A stretch of 7,298 nt of DNA from Deltaproteobacteria bacterium (GTDB lineage Bacteria > Desulfobacterota > Binatia > UBA9968), in contig JAHFAP010000155.1 in assembly GCA_023250495.1 (NCBI GenBank), forward strand, positions 1 to 7,298. The letters are read 5' to 3'. Shown piece by piece: positions 1 to 5,463 of this stretch. The position numbers were made by a program, and so were the translations under genes. Position 1 is the stretch's first letter. Every line of letters starts with the position of its first letter. The notes beneath the pieces are model-generated. The model was given only the letters and a program-made list of their open reading frames with translations. It ran no database searches and had not been told where the DNA came from.

Positions 1-247
1 CCAAGCCTCGACCATATAAATGTCGTCCCTCCAAGAGATGCAGCGCCTCCTCATGTTCCGCAAGCCGAGCTTGAGGCAAATCCTTTAACAGACTCAGTAC
101 CTCCTGTCGGTTCCGCAACGTGCCGCAAGTCAACTCACCTATAACGAAGGGGTGGCAAAACACCTGCTCTTCATCAAGCAACGACCTCAGCCGCTCACTC
201 CCACTGCGGAGATGCTGAACCCAAACCGACGTGTCGACCAAAATCAT
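1..247 (-). CDS. vapC: VapC-type PIN-domain ribonuclease toxin (partial, C-terminus beyond the left edge)
   Basis: Toxin half of a type II toxin-antitoxin pair. VapC proteins are Mg-dependent endoribonucleases that cleave tRNA, rRNA or mRNA when free of antitoxin. The reverse strand from the ATG at 247 is open for 82 codons to the window edge. It begins MILVDTSVWVQHLRSG, the typical PIN start with the first catalytic acid at Asp5. A second conserved acid is Glu38 in the VIGEL segment. The later acids (usually in a DAHLLA-like segment near residue 95) would fall just outside, so about 50 residues are probably missing. The start overlaps the antitoxin stop as ATGA (244-247), implying translational coupling. 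Family assignment rests on the PIN N-terminus plus the paired antitoxin. The RNA target cannot be told. Confidence 0.88.
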   Translation of the reverse strand, partial: MILVDTSVWVQHLRSGSERLRSLLDEEQVFCHPFVIGELTCGTLRNRQEVLSLLKDLPQARLAEHEEALHLLEGRHLYGRGL

Positions 248-444
248 GCCGGGTGGCTGAGGCGCCGCCTTCGGATAGGTCGGAGCCCCTTCTCAGTCCC
301 TCCAAGCTCCGCTAAGCGGCGGGCACTCGCTCTCGCAATCAGAGCTTCCAATCCCAGGCGCACAAGCGAGGTCTTTTCCTTAACTCCCGTGAGTTTGGCG
401 GCGTGCCGTAAAAGGGAATCGTTGATGTTGAGCGTCGTTCTCAT
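244..444 (-). CDS. vapB: VapB-type antitoxin
   Basis: Antitoxin that would bind and neutralise the adjoining PIN toxin and repress the operon. From the ATG at 444 the product is 66 residues starting MRTTLNINDSLLRHAAKLTG, which matches the N-terminal pattern of the VapB_antitoxin family (PF09957-like): a short beta strand for ribbon-helix-helix DNA binding, then helices. The basic C-terminal tail (RPIRRRR) would wrap the toxin. An upstream in-frame GTG at 489 would add 15 residues (with Met at 7, 12 and 14), but the family starts at MRTTL, so 444 is preferred. No strong Shine-Dalgarno lies directly upstream of 444; the nearest purine run (GGATGG on the minus strand) is about 15 nt away, so the start is likely rather than certain. 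The gene overlaps the toxin gene by 4 nt. Confidence 0.88.
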   Translation of the reverse strand: MRTTLNINDSLLRHAAKLTGVKEKTSLVRLGLEALIARASARRLAELGGTEKGLRPIRRRRLSHPA

Positions 445-472
445 ATGCATCAGCATGCGCCATCCATGCATA
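444..472. promoter_or_regulatory. Inverted repeat over the vapB start, candidate autoregulatory operator
   Basis: TATGCAT at 444-450 is mirrored perfectly by ATGCATA at 466-472, with a 15-bp spacer containing the small palindrome GCATGC (453-458). VapBC complexes commonly repress their own promoter by binding inverted repeats just upstream of vapB. The placement fits; binding itself is inferred. A minus-strand TTGACT box (480-475) lies next to it, but no good -10 hexamer sits at the proper distance. Confidence 0.4.
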
Positions 473-505
473 CAAGTCAAGCTCGACACGAGAGAGATAA
501 CGCTT

Positions 506-545
506 AAGCTCAGCCGTCGCTGTCAGCGACCGGTCTGAAGCTCAG
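506..545. repeat. Small hairpin flanked by 8-bp direct repeats
   Basis: In the gap between vapB and the divergent dioxygenase-like gene, GTCGCT (516-521) and AGCGAC (525-530) form a perfect 6-bp stem with a 3-nt loop. AAGCTCAG occurs on both sides of it, at 506-513 and 538-545. The hairpin has no T tract, so it is not an obvious terminator. It could be a regulatory site or chance. Nothing else is evident in the 445-671 gap. Confidence 0.3.
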
Positions 546-659
546 AGTTAGGCCAAAATGCAATAACGCAAGCCAGGCACTAATCCCACGTGGCTTTTGC
601 CAGAAGAGTTTGCGTGGCTTGATTTCCGCTGTGGGCTTTGGCAGAAGGAAGGCTGTTGC

Positions 660-663
660 GGAG
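660..663 (+). promoter_or_regulatory. Ribosome binding site fixing the dioxygenase-like start
   Basis: GGAG lies 8 nt before the ATG at 672. It supports that start over the in-frame TTG at 597, whose extra 25 residues show no family similarity and would place the signal peptide internally. Confidence 0.6.
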
Positions 664-671
664 TTGAAGCG

Positions 672-1127
672 ATGCGACCATCGGTCATTCTGTTGCCGGT
701 CTTGGCTCTGCTTGCCTCAGCCACGTTACTTCCCGCTGCTCAACCGACCTGTACTCCCACGAGGCCTGATTCGGAGGGGCCGTTCTACAAGGCGAATGTC
801 CCTGAGAGAGACAACACCGGTCGCGGCCTAGTGGTTGCGGGCGCCGTGAAGTCGGCTTCGGAGTGCGCACCAGTCGCCGGGGCGCAGATCGAGTGGTGGT
901 CTGCGGACCGTGAGGGCCAGTATGACGACGCGCACCGGGCGACGCAGCGCGCAGACCGCGAGGGACGCTTTCGCTACGAGACCGACTTTCCCGGGCGCTA
1001 CCCCGGTCGCCCGCCGCATTTGCATGTGCGCGTGACTGCGCCTGGGCACCGGCCACTGGTCATGCAGATCTATCCCAAGCCCGGGCAGAGCTCGCTTCAA
1101 TTTGACTTCGTGCTCATGCGGGAATAA
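672..1127 (+). CDS. Exported intradiol ring-cleavage dioxygenase-like protein
   Basis: A 151-residue protein of the intradiol dioxygenase superfamily (PF00775-like), whose classical members open catechol or protocatechuate between the two hydroxyls using non-haem Fe(III). Residues 1-23 form a signal peptide (hydrophobic 5-20, then PAA), so the product should be exported; Cys27 is not in a lipobox. The core contains GPFYKANVPERDN (36-48), a GAQIEWWSADREGQYDD segment and RYPGRPPHLHVRV. The four expected iron ligands can be placed at Tyr84, Tyr110, His116 and His118. Arg113, three residues before the first His, matches the conserved active-site arginine of catechol 1,2-dioxygenases. It is much shorter than cytoplasmic enzymes (about 240-310 residues) because the N-terminal dimerisation region is missing, as in secreted single-domain relatives. 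The substrate is unknown and no aromatic pathway genes adjoin it. The gene stands alone on its strand. Confidence 0.85.
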   Translation: MRPSVILLPVLALLASATLLPAAQPTCTPTRPDSEGPFYKANVPERDNTGRGLVVAGAVKSASECAPVAGAQIEWWSADREGQYDDAHRATQRADREGRFRYETDFPGRYPGRPPHLHVRVTAPGHRPLVMQIYPKPGQSSLQFDFVLMRE

Positions 1128-1129
1128 GG

Positions 1130-1173
1130 GGAAGAGAGATTAGTCTTCCAGGTCGCTCATGTCTATGAGAGCG
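1130..1173. terminator. Two weak hairpins between convergent genes
   Basis: GGAAGA (1130-1135) pairs with TCTTCC (1144-1149), and CGCTCAT (1154-1160) pairs with ATGAGAGCG (1165-1173) with a 2-nt bulge. They lie right after the dioxygenase-like stop and between convergent genes, where a bidirectional terminator would be expected. Neither is followed by a clear T run on either strand, so the call is tentative. Confidence 0.25.
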
Positions 1174-1209
1174 CTGCCGGTTGGCATCGGAGAAAGCCGC
1201 CGCCTTGAT

Positions 1210-2217
1210 CTACAGGCTGATCTTTTCCACGTAGAGCTTGTCCAGAAAGCCGTTGGCTTTGAGTTCCTCTAAAAAGTGCGAGTCGAATAGATCCGCCGGC
1301 TTCAAGCTCTTGGATTTCGGATCGATCGCCGCGACGGTGTCGATCAGCGCCTGAGTGGCTTCGATATCGGGAAAAGGAAGCGGCTTGAGTTGCGCAGCAA
1401 AGGCCTCGTACATAGTCTCCAGCGCGCCCGGGTTGGAGCCACTAAAATATTTTTTGATGATCGCGATGCTTTCGGCGCGGCGCGTGAGGTAGTAGTGGAT
1501 CGCCTCCACGTATCCCTTGACGAAGCGCCTCACCGTTTCTTCGTCTCGCTTGATGAACGACCGGGTGGTCATCAGGAGCGCGGTGATGGTGGGAACCTCC
1601 TTAAGGTCGATGATCTTGAGCCCGAGTCTTTTGGCCTCCGAAGCGAATTGAAGATTCAAGGGCGCGCCCTGAATCAGATCTTTCGACAGGGCCACTACCC
1701 GGTTGGGCGCAAGGCCCGCGGAGACGATCTGCACGTCCTTGACCGGATCGAGGCCGGCCCGGCGCAGCATGACGCGGGCGATCAGGTCCGATCTCCCGCC
1801 AAGCTCAGATACGCCGACTCTCTTTCCTTTGAGATCAGCGATCGTGGTGATGTCGGATGAGACTCCCATGCCGTAAGGCTCGACACCCACGTGCGCGCAG
1901 AGGGAGACGATATCGGAGCCGGCCAGAATCGGCGGGATGATCGCCAGGGGGTTGCCAAAGCCCAGGACGAAATCCGCTCCGATCAACGACTGAACGCCGC
2001 CGGTGAGCAGGTCGCGGATAAAGACCTCTTCCACCTCGATGTCGTAGCGCTTGAAGATGCCGCCGTCGATTCCAACGTAGGCGATCGCGGCGCCGACCTC
2101 CCAGCCGACATAAGCGAGCCTTACCTTCTTTGCCTCGCCCGCGGCGGTTGTGCCAAAGCCCCATATGAGCGCTGCGCATGCGACGCCAGCGACTTTCAAG
2201 CTCCATGATTGTTGCAT
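1210..2217 (-). CDS. ABC transporter substrate-binding protein, NMT1/THI5-like (SsuA/TauA/NrtA type)
   Basis: A 335-residue periplasmic binding protein of the class that captures small organic or anionic compounds (alkanesulfonates, taurine, nitrate, pyrimidine precursors) for ABC importers. Residues 1-26 are a signal peptide (KVAGVACAALIWGFGTTAAG) with likely cleavage near Ala25-Gly27. The mature protein opens with KVRLAYVGWEVGAAIAYVGIDGGIFKRYDIEVE, the usual first strand and helix of this fold. Then come DLKGKRVGVSELGGRSDLIARVMLRRAGLDP (128-158) and a second-lobe segment near FIKRDEETVRRFVKGYVEAI (221-240). Starting at 2217 is supported by GGAGGA at 2221-2226, 3 nt upstream. No permease or ATPase gene is in view, so it is an orphan here. 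The ligand cannot be predicted. It diverges from uvrB across a 75-bp gap. Confidence 0.87.
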   Translation of the reverse strand: MQQSWSLKVAGVACAALIWGFGTTAAGEAKKVRLAYVGWEVGAAIAYVGIDGGIFKRYDIEVEEVFIRDLLTGGVQSLIGADFVLGFGNPLAIIPPILAGSDIVSLCAHVGVEPYGMGVSSDITTIADLKGKRVGVSELGGRSDLIARVMLRRAGLDPVKDVQIVSAGLAPNRVVALSKDLIQGAPLNLQFASEAKRLGLKIIDLKEVPTITALLMTTRSFIKRDEETVRRFVKGYVEAIHYYLTRRAESIAIIKKYFSGSNPGALETMYEAFAAQLKPLPFPDIEATQALIDTVAAIDPKSKSLKPADLFDSHFLEELKANGFLDKLYVEKISL

Positions 2218-2220
2218 AGT

Positions 2221-2226
2221 TCCTCC
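2221..2226 (-). promoter_or_regulatory. Ribosome binding site of the NMT1-like binding protein
   Basis: On the minus strand GGAGGA precedes the ATG at 2217 by 3 nt. Spacing is slightly short but the match is strong, and it fixes the start. Confidence 0.65.
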
Positions 2227-2251
2227 AAGTTAATATTTTCGCTGTCCACTT

Positions 2252-2261
2252 GCAAGCTTGC
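2252..2261. promoter_or_regulatory. 10-bp palindrome in the divergent intergenic region
   Basis: GCAAGCTTGC is a perfect palindrome between the divergent binding-protein gene and uvrB, about 30-40 bp from each start codon. The position would suit an operator acting on one or both genes, but the same decamer also occurs inside a coding region at 6416-6425, so it may mean nothing. No LexA-like box (CTG-N10-CAG or GAAC-N4-GTTC) is visible in the 2218-2292 gap. Confidence 0.2.
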
Positions 2262-2292
2262 CCGGCCGCGCCATCCCTGATATTTTTTTGCC

Positions 2293-4344
2293 ATGGCGCT
2301 GGAGCGTGGAGAAGGGCGTTTCGAGCTGGTCTCCGATTTCAAGCCGCAGGGAGACCAGCCTCAGGCCATTGAAAAGCTGGCTCAGGGGATCGGAGAGGGA
2401 AAGAGACACCAGGTCCTTTTGGGGGTCACCGGCTCGGGCAAGACCTTCACCATGGCGAATGTGATGGCGCGGGTGAATAGGCCGACGCTGGTGATCGCGC
2501 CGAACAAGACCCTCGCTGCCCAGCTCTACAACGAGTTCAAAGAGCTTTTCCCGCAGAGCGCGGTGCGCTACTTCGTGAGTTACTACGACTACTACCAGCC
2601 GGAGGCCTATGTCCCGTCCACGGACACCTACATCGAGAAGGACGCCTCGATCAACGACGAGATCGACAAGCTGCGCCACTCCGCCACCAAGGCGCTGCTG
2701 GAGCGGCGCGACGTGATCATCGTGGCCAGCGTGTCGTGCATCTACGGCCTGGGCTCGCCCGAGGCCTACTTCGACCTGATGGTCTATCTGGAAGAGGGGA
2801 TGGAGATCGAGCGCGACCGCGTGCTCAGGAAGCTCGTGGATATCCATTATCAGAGAAGCGACTACGACTTTCACCGCGGCACGTTCCGGGTGAGAGGGGA
2901 CGTGGTGGAGGTCTTTCCGGCCTACGAGGACAGCTCGGCCGTGCGCATCGAGTTTTTCGGCGATAGGATCGATGGGCTGCTCGAGATCGATCCGATACGG
3001 GGAAAGGCGCAGCGGCGGGTCGGCAAAGCGGCGATCTATCCGGCGAGCCACTACGTCACGACCGGGGAGCGGATGAAGCTGGCGGTCGAGGGAATCCGCG
3101 CCGAGCTTCAGGAGAGGCTCGCGGAGCTGCGCTCGCAGAACAAACTCCTGGAGGCGCAGAGGCTGGAGCAGAGGACGCTGTACGATCTGGAGCTTCTGCA
3201 CGAGATGGGCTTCTGCCCCGGCATCGAAAATTATTCGCGCCATCTCACCGGGCGGAGGTCCGGAGAGCCGCCGCCGACGCTGCTCAGCTATTTTCCCGAC
3301 GATTTCCTCCTGTTCATTGACGAGAGCCACGTGGCGGTGCCGCAGATCGGCGGCATGTACCGCGGCGACCGCTCGCGCAAGGAGACGCTGGTGGAATACG
3401 GCTTCCGCCTGCCGTCGGCGCTCGACAACCGTCCGTTGAACTTCGAAGAATTCGAGGCGATGGCACATGAGACGATCTATGTCTCGGCGACGCCGGCGGA
3501 CTATGAGATTGAAAAAAGCCAGAGGGTGCTCGTCGAGCAGCTCATCCGTCCCACGGGACTGATAGATCCGGAAGTCACCGTCCGCCCGGCGCGGAACCAG
3601 GTGGACGATCTTCTCGAAGAGATCCGCAAGCGGGCCGAGAGAAGCGAGCGGGTCCTGGTGACGACGCTGACGAAGAGGATGGCCGAAGATCTCACGGACT
3701 ACTATCAGGATCTGAACGTCAAGGTGCGCTATCTGCACTCGGACATCGAGACCCTCGAGCGGGTGGAGATCATCCGCGAACTTCGCAAGGGGAGCTTCGA
3801 TGTCCTGGTCGGGATCAACCTGCTGCGCGAGGGGTTGGATCTGCCGGAGGTTTCGCTGGTAGCGATTCTGGACGCGGACAAAGAAGGGTTCCTGCGCTCG
3901 GAGCGCTCGCTGATTCAGACGATCGGCCGCGCGGCGCGGAACGTGAACGGAACCGTGATCCTCTACGCGGACTCCGTGACCGAGTCGATGAAGCGGGCCA
4001 TCGATGAGACCAACCGGCGCCGCCGGCTGCAGGGCGACTACAACAAGAAGCATGGGATCACGCCGCAAACCGTCGTCCGCTCCCTCGGCACGCCGCTGGT
4101 GGAGGCGTATGAGGCCGACTATGTCACCGTGCCGCTGGTGGCGGAGAAGGCCGAGAGGTACGATCCTAAGGAAACCCCTCGCCTGCTCGAGCGTCTTAAG
4201 AAGGAGATGAAGCAGGCCGCGGCCAATCTGGAATTCGAGAGGGCCGCGGAATTGCGCGACCGAATCCGGCAGATCGAAGAGCGCGAGTTGGGGCTAAAGG
4301 ATCCGCTACTGGCGCGGGGGGCGGGGATGAGGGATGAGGGATGA
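2293..4344 (+). CDS. uvrB: UvrABC excision nuclease subunit B
   Basis: UvrB is the damage-verification helicase of nucleotide excision repair. It is loaded by UvrA, inserts a beta-hairpin between the strands, then recruits UvrC for incision. The 683-residue product is full length. Walker A is GVTGSGKT (44-51). The hairpin region is FVSYYDYYQPEAYVPSTDTY (94-113). The DESH helicase motif is at 343-346, VSATP at 397-401, and motif VI QTIGRAARN at 542-550. The C-terminal UVR coiled-coil that contacts UvrA/UvrC is at about 631-661. The in-frame stop at 2278 and lack of other start codons leave ATG 2293 as the start, yet the T-rich leader has no recognisable Shine-Dalgarno. The last residues (GMRDEG) and the stop are encoded inside the GGGATGA array, giving a short tail of about 20 residues beyond the UVR domain. 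No SOS box is visible. Confidence 0.98.
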   Translation: MALERGEGRFELVSDFKPQGDQPQAIEKLAQGIGEGKRHQVLLGVTGSGKTFTMANVMARVNRPTLVIAPNKTLAAQLYNEFKELFPQSAVRYFVSYYDYYQPEAYVPSTDTYIEKDASINDEIDKLRHSATKALLERRDVIIVASVSCIYGLGSPEAYFDLMVYLEEGMEIERDRVLRKLVDIHYQRSDYDFHRGTFRVRGDVVEVFPAYEDSSAVRIEFFGDRIDGLLEIDPIRGKAQRRVGKAAIYPASHYVTTGERMKLAVEGIRAELQERLAELRSQNKLLEAQRLEQRTLYDLELLHEMGFCPGIENYSRHLTGRRSGEPPPTLLSYFPDDFLLFIDESHVAVPQIGGMYRGDRSRKETLVEYGFRLPSALDNRPLNFEEFEAMAHETIYVSATPADYEIEKSQRVLVEQLIRPTGLIDPEVTVRPARNQVDDLLEEIRKRAERSERVLVTTLTKRMAEDLTDYYQDLNVKVRYLHSDIETLERVEIIRELRKGSFDVLVGINLLREGLDLPEVSLVAILDADKEGFLRSERSLIQTIGRAARNVNGTVILYADSVTESMKRAIDETNRRRRLQGDYNKKHGITPQTVVRSLGTPLVEAYEADYVTVPLVAEKAERYDPKETPRLLERLKKEMKQAAANLEFERAAELRDRIRQIEERELGLKDPLLARGAGMRDEG

Positions 4345-4382
4345 GGGATGAGGGATGAGGGATGAGGGATGAGGGATGAGGG
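4316..4382 (+). other. Potential G-quadruplex tract at the uvrB 3' end
   Basis: Ten runs of three or more G occur on the plus strand: GGGGGG (4316-4321), GGGG (4323-4326), then GGG every 7 bp from 4331 to 4382. They are separated by 1- or 4-nt loops. This meets the G3+N1-7 quadruplex pattern and would permit two intramolecular structures. The G-rich strand is the uvrB sense strand, so the mRNA could fold too. Formation and effect on termination or stability are inferred. Confidence 0.6.
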
Positions 4383-4386
4383 ATGA
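4324..4386. repeat. Heptanucleotide tandem array (GGGATGA) x 9
   Basis: Nine perfect, uninterrupted copies of GGGATGA, followed by a broken copy (GGAT, 4387-4390). The array begins within the last codons of uvrB, supplies its stop (4342-4344) and ends 3 bp before the stop codon of the convergent Tim44-like gene. Because 7 is not a multiple of 3, every plus-strand frame meets TGA within 21 bp. The minus strand (TCATCCC) is open in all frames and would encode repeating SSLIPHP. The lack of sequence divergence between copies suggests recent slippage or active turnover. Similar heptanucleotide arrays (STRR-like) are known in other bacteria, notably cyanobacteria. Confidence 0.97.
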
Positions 4387-4389
4387 GGA

Positions 4390-5340
4390 TCAGCCCTGTT
4401 GCACCGCCGATAATTTCCAAGGATTGGGGCCGACGGGGCGGCTGAAGGTCCAGAACTCTTCGAACTCAACCGGTTCGGAGTCGCTGCCCTCAAGCACCGC
4501 GCCGCTCTTTTCGTCCACCGTATAGTCCAGCAGATTGGCCTCGAGGCGAACCGTAATATAGTCCTGCCCCGCCTCGGTCCAGGCTTCGGTGATCTCGCTG
4601 GAGCCTAGCGCGATATTTTCCATGCGGTTCTTCCGCCCGCGAGCGCGGAGATTGGCCAGTTCCTGCTGCCATGTTTGCATCAGTTCCGTTCCGCAGAGCG
4701 AGCCGAGAGCCGCGGTGTCCTGGCGGTTCCAGGCGCCCTGTATTTTGAAAAATAGGTCCTGGGCGGTCTTGAGAAACCGGGTTGGGTCGAAACTACGGTC
4801 CATCATCAGCATAGTTCCAAAATCGGGCTCGTTGAGCCGAGCGTCCTCTCTGGCGGGGGCGCTACCCATGACGTAAGCGCCGCTATTTTGGTATTGCATG
4901 GCGTCGTAACCGCTTGCTACCGCGGGAGCGCGGAATTTACGATAGAGGAAATATCCCGCGCCCGCGATCAGCAGGATTTCAAACAGGCCGAAGCCGCTGC
5001 CGCCCAACCCGCCCCAGCCGGCCTGCGCCAAGCCCGAGAACAGCAGGGAGCCCAAAAATCCTCCCATGATCCCGCCGGCCAGGCCGCGCATAAAACCGCC
5101 GGATTGCGGCGCGAGCGGGGCGGGTTGTTGCGGCGGCGGAGTCGCTTCTCTTCGGGCTTGGGATGGGCCGGGCTGCGAGGGCCTGGCCGGCGCCTGGTAA
5201 GTCCTGGAGCCGCGAGACCCGCCTGAAGCGCCGCCGCCGGCCCGGGCCTCGACGTAGCGTTCCAGGGCGATTTGCGTTAGCCCGGCCACGGCGAAAACCG
5301 CCACGGCCGCGAGGATCATTCCGCGTTTAGGTTGACGCAT
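4390..5340 (-). CDS. Tim44-like domain membrane protein
   Basis: A 316-residue protein whose C-terminal half (about 184-314) matches the bacterial Tim44-like domain (PF04280-like). It has the family layout of a helix with FLKTAQDLFFKIQGAWNRQDTAAL, an ELMQTWQQELANLRARGRKNR helix, then strands with AWTEAGQDYITVRLEANLLDY and the closing FEEFWTFSRPVGPNPWKLSAVQQ. The N-terminus has a membrane segment or signal anchor (8-26), a Gly/Ser- then Pro/Gln-rich linker (34-80), a Gly-rich hydrophobic region (83-106) and a second strong membrane segment (116-133, LFEILLIAGAGYFLY) followed by RKFR. Mitochondrial Tim44 tethers the Hsp70 import motor; the bacterial relatives are envelope proteins without a settled role. 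A good Shine-Dalgarno (AAGGAG on the minus strand, about 9 nt upstream) supports the start. It converges on uvrB with only the repeat array between them. Confidence 0.9.
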   Translation of the reverse strand: MRQPKRGMILAAVAVFAVAGLTQIALERYVEARAGGGASGGSRGSRTYQAPARPSQPGPSQARREATPPPQQPAPLAPQSGGFMRGLAGGIMGGFLGSLLFSGLAQAGWGGLGGSGFGLFEILLIAGAGYFLYRKFRAPAVASGYDAMQYQNSGAYVMGSAPAREDARLNEPDFGTMLMMDRSFDPTRFLKTAQDLFFKIQGAWNRQDTAALGSLCGTELMQTWQQELANLRARGRKNRMENIALGSSEITEAWTEAGQDYITVRLEANLLDYTVDEKSGAVLEGSDSEPVEFEEFWTFSRPVGPNPWKLSAVQQG

Positions 5341-5388
5341 AAGAAATTTCTCCTTGGATGCAGTCGGACCAATCTTAATCTAAAGCGG

Positions 5389-5414
5389 CCGGACAAGCAA
5401 CTACCGCTTGTCGG
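5389..5414 (-). terminator. Hairpin between the family 1 binding protein and the Tim44-like gene
   Basis: GACAAGC (5392-5398) and GCTTGTC (5406-5412) form a perfect 7-bp stem with a 7-nt loop. It can be extended by CCG/CGG with one bulged base. It lies about 50 bp after the stop of the upstream minus-strand gene. The minus strand downstream reads CCGCTTTAGATTAAGATT, only moderately T-rich, so it may be an intrinsic terminator of modest strength or an attenuator before the Tim44-like gene. Confidence 0.4.
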
Positions 5415-5463
5415 CGAAAGGTCAGGCTCACTGCCGGCTTTTCTGCATCTTTCCACGCGCAAG

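Noticed and set aside
152..538. 128-codon plus-strand open frame at the left end
   Set aside because: It is antisense to the VapBC pair, which is supported by family motifs and the ATGA overlap.
590..649. Imperfect direct repeat (590-608 and 631-649) and the palindrome CCACGTGG (586-593) upstream of the dioxygenase-like gene
   Set aside because: The two 19-bp copies match at only about 14 positions and show no link to a promoter, so chance is a fair explanation.
597..671. N-terminal extension of the dioxygenase-like gene from a TTG codon
   Set aside because: The ATG at 672 has a GGAG site at proper spacing and starts directly with a signal peptide; the extra 25 residues show nothing supportive.
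2230..4068. 612-codon open frame antisense to uvrB
   Set aside because: It mirrors uvrB almost entirely, has the His/Arg/Leu/Asp-rich composition typical of antisense frames of GC-biased genes, and shows no family motif. uvrB itself is certain.
4324..4386. CRISPR array
   Set aside because: The units are 7 bp, directly adjacent and without spacers.
4196..4493. Minus-strand open frames encoding SSLIPHP repeats across the heptanucleotide array
   Set aside because: They come from the stop-free complement of the array and overlap uvrB and the Tim44-like gene; they are not independent genes.
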